In this document: positions 11,346 to 25,482 of the stretch, piece by piece
How the letters are laid out: each line of letters opens with the position of its first letter
How positions within the stretch are numbered: position 1 is the first letter of the stretch
Assembly: GCA_027257055.1 (NCBI GenBank)
Contig: JAPVLO010000083.1
Span: 5,750,001 to 5,814,000, forward strand
Direction: 5' to 3'
Source: Cephalopachus bancanus
Taxonomy: Eukaryota > Chordata > Mammalia > Primates > Tarsiidae
DNA length: 64,000 nucleotides
The notes under the pieces: model-generated
Told to the model about the DNA's origin: nothing
Database searches by the model: none
What the model saw: the letters and a program-made list of their open reading frames with translations, nothing else
Position numbers and translations under genes: made by a program

Positions 11346-12437
11346 TTTCAAGGAGTGTTTCATTGCAACTTTCTGCCAAATACAATAGTTTACCTTTAGA
11401 AGCTTCTGTGATTCTTACTGCCATTTAGATGACCCAAACCCATGCCCCTTATAAACTTCTACTTTTGGTGGGCATATGGAATATCTGAATAGCTACTACA
11501 TGAAAATGGACTTTATTCTTACTCTTCCTGCAGAAATTTAATACTATACGATACTCTAGACTAGCCTTATACCATTGTATTAAAATTTTAAAAAATTATA
11601 ACATTTAAGTAATTGATAAAATATCCAAACTCATTCTCAGTCTCGCTTTGAACTACCAACTGTAGAGCATTTTTTTCTTAATTTTTCTTCTGCTGGCAAA
11701 GACCAACAGAGGAGGGAATACTATCCAACAGAAATTACTTTAAAAAGAACATTTAAGGGCTTCTGTATCATGTATTTTGTGAAGAATAGAAACTACTTTT
11801 CCTCTTTATAGGTATATAAACCCTAGAGCCTAGTCTAGGAAGCTAAACTACTAGACAAAAATGTTATAAAATGTTCTTAACACAGTGGGCAGGGAAAAGC
11901 TTTACAGATTATGCCGGCTTTAAACATTATTTTTTTTCTTATTATGAGTTTAGATTATTTTATTTCATTATATGTGTTTGTTTCTCTGCATGTGTTCATG
12001 TGTACACCAATGTATGTTATTTTCAAGGTTAACATAGTACAGACCTGAAGATGATGGAAAAATGGGGGAAATCTGACTTTTTCCTCATATTTACATGGAG
12101 ATCTGGAAAGGTATCCATGGTCCACATAGAGTTTATTTGCTGAAGCACCTTCATAGTGATATTTTACTAGAAAGAATGAGTAGACTCCAATAAATGTATG
12201 GTAAATTTATAATACTATGTATATTCGGGTTTTAAGGAAGTTGATTAGAAAGTTCCTTCAGGAAAACTTGTTCATTGTTACAAAAGTGGTTTTGTTAAAG
12301 AGAATGGTGAAGAATTAACACAGGGGCACAGAACTCTGAGGAGAAAGAAAAGCAGACCTCACCATAAAGAAGTTGGACTATAAACTGGAGGTAGCCTTCA
12401 AAAAGACCCTTTCAAAGAGTTTAATGTTCTTCTGAAT
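11346..12437. other. No recognised feature
   Basis: AT-rich, unassigned. Confidence 0.5.
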
Positions 12438-12450
12438 TTTTCCTTGGTCT

Positions 12451-12741
12451 TTTTTTTTTTTTTGAGTTGGAGTCTCACTCCGTCGCCCAGACTGGAGTGC
12501 AGTGGCCGCTCCCGGCCACCGCAGCCTCGACCTGCTGGGCTCAGGCGATCCTTCCGCCTCAGCCTTCCAAGTAGCCGGAATTACAGGCATGCGCTACCAC
12601 GCCCCGGCTGATTTTTGATTTATTATAGAGATGAGGTCTCGCCAAGTTGCCCAGGCGGGTCTCGAACCTGCAGGCTCAAGCAATACACTCACCTCAGCCT
12701 CCCAAAGACGCGGGATTACAGGCTGAGCCACCAAGCTCGGC
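12451..12741 (-). mobile_element. Alu, lemur type, minus strand
   Basis: Complete dimer from the T-run and GAGTTGGAGTCTCACTCCGT to CCACCAAGCTCGGC. An imperfect duplication resembling TTCTCGGTCTTTTTT flanks it (about 12436-12450 and 12742-12756). Confidence 0.94.
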
Positions 12742-12756
12742 TTCTCGGTCTTTTTT

Positions 12757-14591
12757 AATAGCATATTTACCATGTAGTTGCAAGAATATTTTTCTTCACT
12801 ACACTGTATTAATAGCTAGACATCAAACTTCTAGTTTAAAAAACTATGTATTGTTGAGAAAAAAATCAGAAATTATTTAAGTTAGGGATTCAAACTTTTC
12901 TTAGACTGCTCTGGGCAGTATGGAACTAGCAATATATTTTCAGATAGAAACCATTTTTATTCATTTGGAATGCAGGCAACTATGTGGCCTAAGTATAATT
13001 AATATACTTAAGACCCCCTGCACCCCAAATTGCCTTTTCTAGAATGAGCTTGAAGATAATCCTGGAAAAGGAGAGACATATATGCTGGTTATTCATATAA
13101 TGCAACATTAAGGATACAGGCTTCTTGACATCAAGTAATTTCCAGTCAATCTGTTTTAAATATCAGACAATTTACCTCAGTCAAAAGTCCCTGTTTCCAA
13201 TGTCACATCTTCCAACTTGCTCCCCCCACAGATGGGAGATCACCAAAGTGGAATCTCTCCAAAAGCATATTTAGTAAATTAATGTCCTAGCTTTAAATTT
13301 TTTTTCATGACTGATAATGAACTGCAGGCAAAATTCAAATTATTTTGTTGGCTATCCAAGGATTTCCAGCGTCCTAACTCTTTCTTCTTATTATTTCCTT
13401 ATCTCTTGCTCCAGAAAAAAGTTTTATTTGTTCCATCTTTCCTCCATCTTCTTAGGATGTTGTAATTACCCAATGCTTGACTCCTAAACTAATGTGGAGT
13501 CATTAAAATAAATATTTGTTAAATTAATTGGTATGTGATCCGCGTATCTACATCTCTCTTCTGTTTATAATAGAACACCTTCCCCTGGGTTATAGCAGCA
13601 CATTTGTCTATTCAGGATCATGTAATGTTCTGAGCTTCCCTTTTCAATTGGGTGTGGCATTTTAAGACACTCTGATCAGTGGAAAGTGAGTGGGAGTGTT
13701 GGACACAATTGTAAAACGAAATTTAATTTCTAAAACTGGAAAACCTTTATGTTTCCTATTGCTGGAGGCTAGAAAGCAAATGGAATGCTGGTGACCCAGA
13801 TTTGACTTTAATGTGGAGTCAGCACTAAGGAAAAGTTAAAACAGGTAAGAGAAACCTAGATCCTTGAAAACCTTCAAAGACAAATTTCTTCTACTCTTCT
13901 TAGGCTACTTACACACCTATGGACATAAGGGAAATATCTTTGTTATAGCTAAGACTATTCTATAACTAGTATATGTAGGTGTACACTGGGTACAGCATCT
14001 GTGTTGCTTTTTTGTGGGATTGCACAAAACGTCGTTCAATTCACTGATTTTAATTGTCTGCAAGAGCCAGTCTGCCTCCTTCTCATCAAGGCATCTTTCC
14101 CCAAGATTGATCTTTAAAGTAGACAAGTACTTAATTTTGGAAATATGAAGAAAAGTATTTCCTCTCTGGTGCTTTTGCCATAGTTCTTGCTTTTCTAACA
14201 TTAAATGGAAGAAAAAAATTCTTCAGATAGCATCTCCCTAAGTGAGTAGGACTGAATTAACCTCTAACCTGCTTTAGTTATACCATACATACTTATTTTC
14301 TAGAATTTATATTCAAATGCTTTTTAGCAAAATATTCTCACAATGTGACCACAGTGAAGATCCAGTATAACTACATTTCATATAACAGACTTGTTGAATT
14401 AATGGGCATTCTCAGGTTTCTCTGTAGCCACGATGACTAAGTTCTATGATACACTGAATTTTTGATGGTGGTGAGCTGTTTAGTAAAACTCTTGGGGAGG
14501 AATCTCTACCACCATTTAGTTTCATTCTTAACAAGAGTCATTTATTCTTGTTTGCACACCTGTGCCTGCCAGTTAGGAGGCTGCACAACAC
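12757..14591. other. No recognised feature
   Basis: A long AT-rich stretch with no family I can name. 13550-13830 has LTR-like composition but no diagnostic motif. A 94-codon minus frame at 13917-14201 has no recognisable content. Confidence 0.4.
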
Positions 14592-14822
14592 ACTGTCTAA
14601 AAGCACTGAATCTGGAGTCAGACTATTTGTATTTAAGTCCTAGACTGCCATATGTTTGTTGTATGGTCTGGCAAAGGTTAATTATCTGTTTTATAGTGTT
14701 TCCTCATTTATTAAATATGGATAATAATTGTCATTATGCCATCAACTTCTTGTGAGGATTAGATGTGTTTGAACAAATAAATTTCTTAGCATGGTATATG
14801 AAGAGTATTTACTATGGAAAAC
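14592..14822 (+). mobile_element. MIR SINE, plus strand
   Basis: AAAAGCACTGAATCTGGAGT, CAGACTATTTGTATTTAAGT, TTTCCTCATTTATTAAATAT, GGATAATAATTGTCATTATG and TTGTGAGGATTAGATGTGTT follow the MIR consensus almost end to end. Confidence 0.85.
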
Positions 14823-15287
14823 TGAAACAAGAGCACACAACACATGTTAACCATTTGTGATCATGTAATTTACTTAACTGTTACATAAACTGATGAAATT
14901 CCATTATACAAAGAAGTTGTTGTGTCTATGGAAATTAAATTGAATGCTTTAGAATCATCCAAAAAGATAAATGACCTACACCCACCCAAATGCATACAAA
15001 CATGCCCCTCAAACCCACACACAATTTAATTTAAAAACATGCAATTTGAAACATCCAAATTAAGTCTGTCAGAGAACTTTAAGTTTGGGAAATAAAATCA
15101 TGAGATTCCCTAAGGATTCTACATTCAAATTACTTTGCAACTAATTTAAAATAAACCCAAATGAATGTAGAATTAGTGTTTTCTTTTTACAAAAAAGACA
15201 ATGCAGAATTCCACTCTGGGGAGCCATACACAAGGAAAAGGCCTTGGTCTCACTGCAAAGAATCAAGAAATAAGCACACATTAATAT
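14823..15287. other. No recognised feature
   Basis: AT-rich, unassigned. Confidence 0.5.
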
Positions 15288-15560
15288 ATTCCTTATCTGC
15301 GGTTTTGCTTTCTGTGGTTTTAGTTGCTTGTGATTCAATACAATAAAATATTGAGAGAGAAAGAGAGAGAGTTGCAGTATATGATTATATTGTTCTATTT
15401 AATTTTCACTAATTATTTTTAATTTCTTATTTTGCCAAATTTATAAATTAAACTTTATCATAGGTATGTACGTATAGAAGAAAATATAGTATATACAGGG
15501 TTCAGTACTATCTGCGATTTCAGGCATCCATTGGGGTCTTTGGAATGTTAAGTTATAGGG
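15288..15560 (-). mobile_element. MER2-type DNA transposon (Tigger group)
   Basis: One end reads CCTTATCTGCGGTTTTGCTT and the other GTATATACAGGGTTCAGTAC then GGCATCCATTGGGGTCTTTG. Between them lie GAGAGAGAAAGAGAGAGAG and AAATTAAACTTTATCATAGG, as in MER2, a non-autonomous pogo/Tigger element. The outer tips are eroded. Confidence 0.8.
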
Positions 15561-17379
15561 AAGGCTTGTTTTAATTTTTTAGTGCTTTAGACTGCGTACT
15601 TTTCACTGATGAAATTTGATTATGCAAATTTATAAGATTTAGCAATACAGTTTCCTTCTGAATCAAATTTTACAATGAACTTTTTGTCTTCAATTAGTTT
15701 TGGATGATTTCCAGAGTAACTACTGGAAAAATGATTTTAGCTTCTGCAGTGTTGATACACACATGAGCAATGTTCATTTTCTGTGTGTTTCAAATGATGA
15801 AGGCAACCAAACAAGCAATTAGTTTCTAATGAAGAGAGGTCAGTTTGACATCTGCTCTGGCTTTTTTTTTTTTTTTTTGCTTGTCTACATTCAGTTAAAA
15901 TCTACAATTAGAAACTCTAAGCATAGAATAAATGTGCTTATAATAAGCCATAGCCTGCTTCTTTGAATAGCAGAAACTCTCTTATTATAGTTTATAGTTT
16001 TTTGAACAAAGGCAGTAGACTGGATACTTTGGTTTTCAATTTAACTGTTATCTAATAGATATTAATGTTATTTAAAAAAAGTCATAGTTACAATGTGATT
16101 AGTAAAATGGCAAACAGTTTGCAAATAGTTTCCAATTTGTGCTATTTATAATAAGATAAAAACTGACTTTCAAATTTTAATTTTATATTGCATGTTTTTA
16201 AAAAATGTTTTTGATGAGGGACTTTAAAAATTATTATTTTTTTTAAGTTTTCAAGAGAAGTTGGGATATTTTAGAAGATATTTCCAATCAGAACTAAAAC
16301 AAAACAAAATGTGAGCACAAACACAACCATAATAATTATGCTTTTTCCCCTTACTATGCCAGGACTTACAAGCCCAAAGCAGTGAGTTTGAAAGTGGTGG
16401 CCAGTAGGATTTTTCTTTATGTTTTTTGACTGAGTCTCTGTAGGCTTTATTACCACAACCTGACACAATCTATTTTCTGGTGATAAAAATAGGTTCCTTT
16501 CTCATTCTTTTTTTCTTCAGAATAGTGATAGGCAAAGAACAATTCTCAAAATCAATAGACCATGTTTCAATCAGGGATCCTAAACATATATTATATTAAG
16601 CTATAATGGGCATTGTCTGGTTCAAATAACTGTCCCACCTGCATTGGTAATTGAGTTGTATCAAGACACCCACAACGAGCTTTCCAGGGTTAACTAGATT
16701 TCAGATCTTTTCATGACATGTCTTAAGATGATTAAGGAAAGAATGATTAGTAGAGAAATTGTATTATGCAGTCAAGACCTTATAGTATTTATCAGCACAA
16801 GTTATTTATTCACCCCATTAGTTATTTGTAGCACCAGTTATTTGAGAATATTTTTGGGATAATTATAATAATATATAAGATATAATTGTTACTTTATTTT
16901 GGAGAATCTTAAAGTAAACACCATATCCAAATGAAAATGCTCATAACTAGCTTTGATTCCTTCTTTTCCATCAGTTATAGGTAAATAGTCCTATTAATTT
17001 GACTTCATTTTTTTGTTGTTTAAATGTTTTGCTTTATTTCTAATGTCTTTATTTCTACCTACCTAATCCAAGCCTACCTCATAGTCTTGCTATATTTTTA
17101 ATAGTTTTCTATTATTTCCCTGTTTCAGATATGCCAGTCCATTCTACTATGCTTTGTCACCAGAGCAATCAAAAGGTAATTTATCATGCTACTATCATAC
17201 TAAAAAAATTGGGGTGTCCTATAATAATGCTTCAGATAATTGTTTTGGAAGAAAAATAATAAACTTAATGGCAATTTTGTAGGTATTTAAACTCCTTAAG
17301 AACATATTATGTTTTTAACTCTAACATGTAAAGAATAAGACTGAACTAATCAAAAAGTACTTTTCTTGGACCCATAAGA
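15561..17379. other. No recognised feature
   Basis: AT-rich. It contains a T-run at about 15861-15878 with no SINE body beside it. Confidence 0.5.
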
Positions 17380-19423
17380 GAACTGAGGTCACAAGACAAC
17401 CTGCCATCCTAAAATTTGAAAAGACAGGCAAATTCAGAGAATTACAACGGATACCTGCTTTTCTGGATGAAACAGAAGCCACTGGAGCAATAAACTGATA
17501 ATGATACTTGAATGAAAATTTTGATGAATTGCTGGAGGCTGAATGTGGACTAGCAGGAGAATGAGAAACTGTTTGGCAATCACAGGTTCAGGAATCTCAC
17601 AGTTTTGTAGGTTTTAACTCCAGGAATCCTATCACAGTTTTACTGTAAAGATTTGATAAAGCTCTGGCAGGGGGAGAAGAAAGTAACCACATGAAACATG
17701 CCTAGAGAATCCTCCATAACAAAGAGAAAACTTTATTAGAGCTTTTTTCTACCTGAAGGTGTTTTCCTGATTTCATCCCTCTCTGGCCTTCCTGGCTTAT
17801 CCGGGGGAGAGGGATGCATTAAGAAACATTTTTGAAGGGTCACAAAACTTTGTGAAGAAACATTTATGAAGGCCCATGGAAACAGGTCCATGAAAAGAGG
17901 AATTTTAATTATAATACTGTAGAAAGCTTTCCCTCTCTCATATCTTACTACTCTTTCAAACAGGGCTCAAGTATACCATCCTATCACAGCTGACAGAGCT
18001 GCAGGATACAGATTCTATATAAGGAGAAGTTCTTAGGGGATCCTGATGGCAACAGAGGAGACAAAAATAAGGAAACTAAATAAATCTTGAGGCTATGACA
18101 CCTACAACTACAGAAGACATTAAACATATTCCAACTCCTACCGAGATTAACATAAATCCTCACACTAAGGACCCATTTACCTCAGCTTCTATTACCAGAT
18201 ACATCATTAGATTGGACACAAATTAAGAGTCAATGGGCTTGAAGATACAGCTCCAAGATACAGAGTTTCCAAATTAAAATACAAAGAGAAAAAGTATGGA
18301 AAAAAAATACCCCAGAACATTCAAGAACTGTGGGACACTTAAAAGAAATGTAGCAACTGTATAATTGAATCACCAAATGTAGAAAAAACAAAAAGAGATC
18401 AGAACAAAGTCAATATTTTAAGTAATAATGACTCTGAAGTTTTCAAAATTGACAGACACCTAACCACAGATCCTGAAACTCAGAGAACACCAAGCAGGAT
18501 AAATACAAAAAATTTACACCTGGGTATATCATATAGAAACTAAAACAAATCAAATACACAGAGAATATCTTTTAAAAAGCCAAAATTTCTCAAACAAACA
18601 AAAATAAATACTTAATTGCCAGACCAGCCTGATAAAAAAGGATCAAAATGTTGTTCAGGGAGAAGAATAATGATCAGAAACATTGTCCACAAAAAGAATT
18701 GGAGAGCATCAAAGAAGAAATAAATGAAGGTAAATTAAAATATTTTTTTCCTTAATATGAAAGAGAAGTTGTATGTCATAATTTAGTAAAAATGTTTTTG
18801 GTGATCATAGCATATAAATAAATGAAATGGATGACAGCAAAGTCACAAATGACAGAAGGGAGGGATTAATAATACTCTACTATAAGGTATTATAAAAAAG
18901 CAGTATAGTGTTATTTGAGGGTACATTTAAATTGCATTGCAGCTTTTAGGGAAGTCAATAAAATGTTTAAAAAAGAAGTATAGTTGATATTTTGAAAGAA
19001 AAGAGAAAATTATGTAAAATACTGTACTCCAATAAAACTTGAGAATGCAAAAAAGAGAGAAAAGAAAAAACAAAAACCCAATGAATAGTAAACAGTTAAA
19101 CACATGATAGATATTAATCAAACCATATTAATAATGATTTTAAATGTAAATGGTCTAAATACAACCATGAAAAGATACATTGTCAGAGTGAATAAAAGAT
19201 ACCAACAAATATGCTGTCTACAAGAAACTGGCTTAAAATATAAAGACTCAGGTTAAAAATAAAGGAATGGAGAAATACATACCACCATACTAACATTGAT
19301 CAGAAGAAAGCAGAAGCTATATTAATTTCAGAGTAGACTTTAGCATAGAAAATAAATCAGGGATAAAGAAGACTATTTGGTAGTGATAAAGGATCAATTC
19401 CTCAAGGAGATATAATCACATTT
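17380..19423 (+). mobile_element. Old L1M 5' region through ORF2 start, plus strand
   Basis: CATTCAAGAACTGTGGGACA is an ORF1-like landmark. AATGATTTTAAATGTAAATG, AGATACATTGTCAGAGTGAA and TGCTGTCTACAAGAAACTGG are ORF2 endonuclease-region landmarks. Frames are heavily broken. The upstream part (17380-18250) fits the 5' end of an old L1M subfamily, less securely. Confidence 0.7.
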
Positions 19424-20154
19424 AACACGTACATGTGAACCAAAATTCCCTTAGCTTGCTTCCTTATATGCAAATTAGGAAACATACAACATTATTTGGA
19501 GGATTCTGTAGTATTAGAAAGTATGCAAAGTGGCTGTTCATTTTGAAGTATCTTAGTTTTTCTTTGCATGGTGTACTTGTCATTCACAATCTGTTTCCAC
19601 TTTCATTACCACCCTCAATTACTGCTACTCTTTCCCAAACATGCTTCCTGTAGTTATGCCAATTTCTAATAGTTCTGTAAATAGCCCACACACTTGTTCA
19701 TGTACGCACTTTTTCACGTGTACTTATTGATGGATGAAATGTTCTTCCTTGCCACCAAACTTAACCTGTTTATCTTATAAAATCTTTGCAAATTTGCAAT
19801 AAATTTATATAGAATTAATTGCTAGCTTCTCATTTTTATATAAATGATAGTTAACTTTAATATACATGTTTAATTGCATTATATACCATTTTTATATCAT
19901 TTTCTACTCTTGAGATAAGAGTTCCTGATATAGAGAGACTGCATAATAGTTCACTTTTTATCCTTTGCCCCTAGCAAAACAATTTGTACAGGACAGTGAT
20001 TAATAATATGATAACACTACATTCTCATTTTCCATAAACATAATGAATTTACACTTTGGAGGCTTTTGCATAATTTATTTTTCTTTAGTTTGGATCTGTC
20101 TTTCCTCTCTGAAGCTTATAAACTTATCATCATTCATGATCATGCTCAATTATA
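19424..20154. other. No recognised feature
   Basis: AT-rich, unassigned. Confidence 0.45.
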
Positions 20155-20416
20155 ATATTTCTATGCTTTCTTCTAGATGCTTCATAATTTTAACATCTAT
20201 ATTTAGGTTTATGACTCATCTCAAATTAACTTTTGTGTCTAATGTGTAAAAGGGAAGAGATTCTTTTTGTCTATTTTTTATTCATTTGTTCCAGTACACC
20301 ACTTCTGAAACTTTCTCTTTTCTTCCTTGAACTAATTGTTGCCAGTCCAAAAAACCTCCAAAAACCTTGATTGTATTTATGTAGAACTCTCCTTTGTTCC
20401 ATTCATCTATTTATCT

Positions 20417-20448
<32 letters not shown>

Positions 20449-21440
20449 GCTTTATAATTAGTCTTGAAGTCAGGCATTCTGACTTCAAAATCCTCAAATT
20501 TTGCTTTTATTTTCAACAACATTTGATTTGTCTATCTAGGTTCATTACATTTCCACACAAATTTTTGTATTAATTTGTCAATAATTAATTTTTTATTAAT
20601 TTAGAGAGAATTGATATATTTACAGTATTTATTTAGGTCATCTCTAATATTTCTCGAGAAAACTGTGTAGGTTTCAAAGGAGAAGGCTTGCTTAACTTTC
20701 ATTAGATATATCCTTAGTTGCTTTTAAAAAAATAACAATATTGTGAATGATATTGATTTTTAAATTGTATTTTCCCATTGTTTGTTGCTACTTTGTAGAA
20801 ATACAATTGATTTCTGTATTGATTTTAAATCTCAAGAACTTGCTGAATTTACTTATTACATCTAGAATTTTGAAATATATTTCCTAGATGTTTCAATGTA
20901 TAACATTTTGTTGTCTGCAGAAAAAAGTACTTATTTTTCTTCCTTACTCCTTCTCTTAACTCTGTTCCCTCCTGTCTTCCCCAGTTCCATCCCTCCTTTC
21001 CTCTCTTCATTCCTTTTTCTTCACTTTAATTCATTGACTAGAACATTTAAAAAATATGTACAATGTTGAATAAAAAAGTTTAAAAGTATACCACCTTTCC
21101 TTGTCCTCAATCTTAGTTGTGGAGTATGTCCAACATTTCATTAATAGGCTTGATGTCAGTTGAAAGTTATTTATAGATGCTATTTTTCAAGTTGAGAATG
21201 AGTTTTATTTCTTGATTCTGATAAATTTTCATTATTAGTGAATGTTAAATTCTGTCTAATGCTTTTTTACAACTGCTAGACAACAATGTAATTTATCTCC
21301 TTTATTCTTTCTAATGTGATACATTATATTCATTTATTTCTGAATGTTAATATAACTTTGAATTCTTGGCATAAATTTCCCTCAACCATGATGTAATTTC
21401 TAATTATACATATGTTAGTTTGCCTTATATCTTCCCACAG
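20155..21440 (-). mobile_element. Old L1 ORF2 body, minus strand
   Basis: Antisense ORF2 landmarks: CAGTACACCACTTCTGAAAC, AGTCTTGAAGTCAGGCATTC, GATTTGTCTATCTAGGTTCA, AACTTTCATTAGATATATCC and CAATCTTAGTTGTGGAGTAT, spanning the reverse-transcriptase region. It contains an AAT microsatellite. Fossil copy with no intact frame. Confidence 0.85.
20416..20448. repeat. (AAT)n microsatellite
   Basis: About ten uninterrupted AAT units inside the L1 body. Confidence 0.95.
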
Positions 21441-24164
21441 GTAATTGACTTTCTGATCAGTTGTTTTTTACATTTTCTTTTCTCTGTACTTCCTTTAAGA
21501 TAATCTCTCCCAACCTGTCTAAAGATTCACAAATTTTTTTTTACAGTATAATTCTAAAGTTAAGCCCACTTTGTATTGCAAACCATAGAATTCTATATTC
21601 TAATAGTTTTCTTTTCTCTGCTGAGAGAATGTTTATCTATACTTCCTATTTATTCCTTGTACTTATTTAGAATATTTATATTAAGGTCTATGTTTGCCAG
21701 TTTCGGTATGGAGGCTATCTGTAAGTGGGATTCTTCTGATTTTTTTCCTTGATTGTGAAGCCCAATTTTTTCCTTCTTCACATACCTCGTTATTCTTTTG
21801 CTATTTACCAGACACTATGCGTAGAAACTAGGAAGATCAGAGTACACTATTGTTTTGTTGTATTTTCCCAGATTATGCAAAGATTTTTGCATCTGATAAC
21901 TAACATGAGAAAGCATTCATTTGAATTTTACCAGTTTTTGAATCACTGTAGTTAACAGAGGCACAGTTTTAAGATTAGGTTCATTTCTGGTTGGTCCAAC
22001 CCAAGACATATAGTTCTTTGACTGCAGTTTACCACTGCTCTGCAATAGCTACTCTCTTTGTCTTTATCAGAATTTGAATGTTTTTATCAGGAAAGTGTTA
22101 GACAGAGGTACTCCTGTCATATTTTGTAGTTCCTAGTACTATTAGAATGTGTTAGAGTTTTTCAAATATGTAAGTTATTTCTGTCTTTCAAATCTTAGCT
22201 TCACTGACTAAGCAAATTGAGAAAGAGTGAGATCAAAATTGTTATGCCAAAGAAATTTTGTTGCATTCAGGTTATCTCAAACTTGAATCATTCCTGCCTA
22301 CTTAACAGTTGTTAGTATCTTCTCTGACCTTTTCTCAATTGGATTTCGTTTCTGGATCTTTTGCAGATTTGTCTTGACCCAGACCTGTGTTTACCAAGTG
22401 CTGTTGAAGGAAGCTAATTGCCCATGAAGGCCCCTATGAAAACCATTTCATCAAGACTTTCTTTTGTCTACCACTCTTAAATAACGCTATAGACTGTTTC
22501 TCCTCTCCCCAAATACTTTTCTTGGTATTGATACAGGGGCAAAGCTATTCTTCATTTTTTACACCAGAAATGGAGGCAGAACTCTGGAGCATATACATTT
22601 GGGTTATATGTTGATTTCTCAGGTGTATGCTTTGAAGAGTCTTCCAATCCTCAGTAAGAAGAAATAAATATTACTCTAGACTCAAGATAGATATACCTAG
22701 TATATTTACATTACATGATTTATGAAGTTTTTTTACTAAACAAGAATATAGATACCCTCATGTGGAATAGCAAGCTTGGGTTCACTAATAAATAATGGTG
22801 AAGCAAATAGTAGTTGAAACCAGTTTATAAGCATAGTGTACAGTTATGTGAACAAGAGGAGAGAAAAATCAAAACTAGCTCTACACCAAGGAGGATACAA
22901 CAATAGTTGATGTTCGTAATTCAGAGGCTCAACACTAGTGTTCAGTCAAGAAACCAAGGAAGTTTCCTTAGAGACTGGTAGACATATGGAAGTATGCTGT
23001 TGTTTTAGAGAGGAAACATAAAGCTATATGCTCATGGCATCTGAATGTGGTATAGAAATCACTGGTGTGGATCCTAGAACATATAAACCAAAGGTGTGCA
23101 ATGCAATAATGCTAGAATATATTTCTAGAATTTAACAAAGAGTAAATATTTTAAAATGTGTTTCAAATTACCACAGTTATATATATGTATATGGTAATGG
23201 CTAGTATAAAATAACACAAATAGCACAAGTTTTATAACAGCAAAAAGCAACTATTTTTTTATCCTCCTGAGCTATTTAATTTCAGTAACTTTGTGGGTAT
23301 CTTTGCACACCTTTCTACCTGTTTACATGCATATAAGAAAATGTTTTCAATAAACAGTGTTTAGAGAGAGAGGTTAGAGATACTTCTTTCAAAGTAGGAA
23401 GACACTGTATACGTTTCCTTGATACTTTAAATCATGAATGTCTGTGCAATTTAGAGATAGGTATAAGCTTTGTGTTACTTTTATTAGGAATTATTACTAT
23501 TTTGCTTCTTCGTTCTGATCCCCCCACATTGCTTTCCTTTCTACCCACATAAACCTCCACCTCAGTGCCCTCTTAATCCATATTAACAACTTGGTGGGTA
23601 TCTATTTGTACTTTGCCTCATACAGATAAACAGTGTACAAATGCCTGTACATGCCCTAATAATATTCTATAGAGATATATACATATATACAAATGTGCCA
23701 AGTTTTTTTTCTCTTTCTTGTTTTTTTCCCAGAGCAGAGCTGAAGTTTCTTTTTTTGAGTAAAAAGAAATTCCACCAGTAGATAGCAGTTGTCTCCTGTG
23801 GTGGAGGTGTCTAGTCTGCCCTTCCTCACAACTTCCTTAGGGATTTCAAATAACTTAATCCCTTGCAAGAAATCTCTTGACAAATATCTCCTACCAATTC
23901 TGTTTTACTGGTTGAACCCTGAAGTCTTCTGGTGCATATAAACAAGAGTTTCTTTAAGGCGATGGTTTTCTGCCACTGACTGTATATTGAATTAGCCTTG
24001 ATGGCCTTAAAATAATGCTGACTTCTGGGTTTCATGACTGAATATTATGAATTAATTGATCCAGGATTTGCCACAGAGAATGGAATTTTTAAATCTTTCC
24101 AGGTGGGTCTAATGTGTCAATAAGGCTGAAAGCCTCCTATGACTAGGAGTGAAATTGTTTAATT
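21441..24164. other. Mostly unassigned; 21690-21960 may be old L1 3' UTR
   Basis: GATTGTGAAGCCCAATTTTT and GCTATTTACCAGACACTATG resemble antisense L1M 3' UTR, but weakly. The rest is AT-rich and unassigned. Confidence 0.35.
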
Positions 24165-24342
24165 GTAACATGTGAATATGTTTATTTTTAGTAGGTAAAG
24201 GTAAATTGTTTTCCAAAGTGATTATACTACCTTTTATTCCTTCCCCCAAAGTGTAAAGGACTTTCTTTTGCTCTATTAGTCATTTTTGCATTGCTCCTCA
24301 TCTTAATTTTGATCAGTAAGGTGCTCATAAAAATAATGTATA

Positions 24343-24628
24343 GGCCAGGCTTGGTGGCTCAGTTTGTAATCCCAGCACTTTGGGAGGTCGAGGCGAGTGG
24401 ATTGCCTGAGCCGCCAGTTTTGAGACAGCTCGGGCAACTTGGCAAGAATTCATTTCCACAATAAATAAAAAATTATCCTGGCGTGGTAGCATACACCTGT
24501 AACTGCGACTACTTGGAAGGCTGAGGCGGAAGGATCGCCGAAGCCCAGTCGGTTGGCGCTGGGGTGGCTGTGAGTATGCCACTGCACACCAACCTGGGCA
24601 ACAGAGTGAGATGCCAACTCAAAAAAAA
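24343..24628 (+). mobile_element. Alu, older, plus strand
   Basis: From GGCCAGGCTTGGTGGCTCAG to GAGATGCCAACTC plus a short A tail. It is more diverged than the other copies. The duplication is not clear. Confidence 0.92.
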
Positions 24629-24645
24629 TACATATATTAGAATAT

Positions 24646-24682
24646 AATAATAATGCATATATTATAATGCATTATTATTATT
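24646..24682. repeat. AT-rich imperfect palindrome
   Basis: AATAATAATGCAT faces ATGCATTATTATT across a short AT loop just after the Alu tail. Confidence 0.6.
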
Positions 24683-24905
24683 ATTTTATTATATATTTCT
24701 GTGATTATAATCGATTTTTAAAATATTTTCACGTTTATAAACTTTTCAGACTACATCTGCTAAGCATCAGTTCATATATTTGCCTATTATGTATCTTTTA
24801 AATTAAGTTATAGGGATTTTTAAATATTCTGGATACTAATTCAATTCACTGTCAGCTTTATGCAAATATATTCTCCAAGTTTGCATTTTCTCTTATAGTA
24901 AAAAG

Positions 24906-25470
24906 GAAGACTCCATTTTGGATATTCAACATCAGACAGCATTTGAGTCATCCCGCTTTCCCTTTCACTTCACATCTGGGCAAATTGATGATAAAACCCA
25001 CATGTGCCCTTTCTTGGCACTTGCAAGACGTTGAACGTTTCCCAGAACCCCTCATTCTGGCCCCATTTCTTAACCACAATAATACCAAAACTCAGCTTTG
25101 CTCCTTCCAGCCATTCAGACCAGCTTGCCCCTGCCTAACTCTCACCAGTGTTAGTAATATACATTTTTATTTCTTTTTGATGTATCATTAGTCTCAATAT
25201 GCTATTGGATACTTCAGAATTTTGGGAATATTTAAAAATATTTCTGAAGATTAAACATTACTGATATAATTATTATAAAATTATGTTTCCTTTCTCATAT
25301 TAACTGTTTCTTCGAGGTTAATTACTATTTGTTTAACCAGTTAAACAAATTTATATTGTATCCATTTGTTTTCTTATATATTATAGATTCTTGATTGCCT
25401 ATTCATATGTATTAATGAGGATCTAAGATAAATAATATTGGCAATTGAAGTGGATATCATCGGCATATTT
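24906..25470. other. No recognised feature
   Basis: 24930-25160 is slightly richer in C. No family recognised. Confidence 0.45.
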
Positions 25471-25482
25471 AAAATAACCTTT

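Larger units (their letters stand above)
24165..24905 (-). mobile_element. Old LINE (L1M/HAL1-like), split by an Alu
   Basis: AAATTGTTTTCCAAAGTGAT before the Alu and GGATTTTTAAATATTCTGGA, then TACTAATTCAATTCACTGTC after it match antisense LINE ORF2 end sequence. Confidence 0.6.

Noticed and set aside
15351..15373. GA-rich run as an independent microsatellite
   Set aside because: It lies at the expected place inside the MER2-type element and is part of it.
15861..15878. T-run as the tail of a minus-strand SINE
   Set aside because: No Alu or other SINE body follows it, and no flanking duplication is visible.
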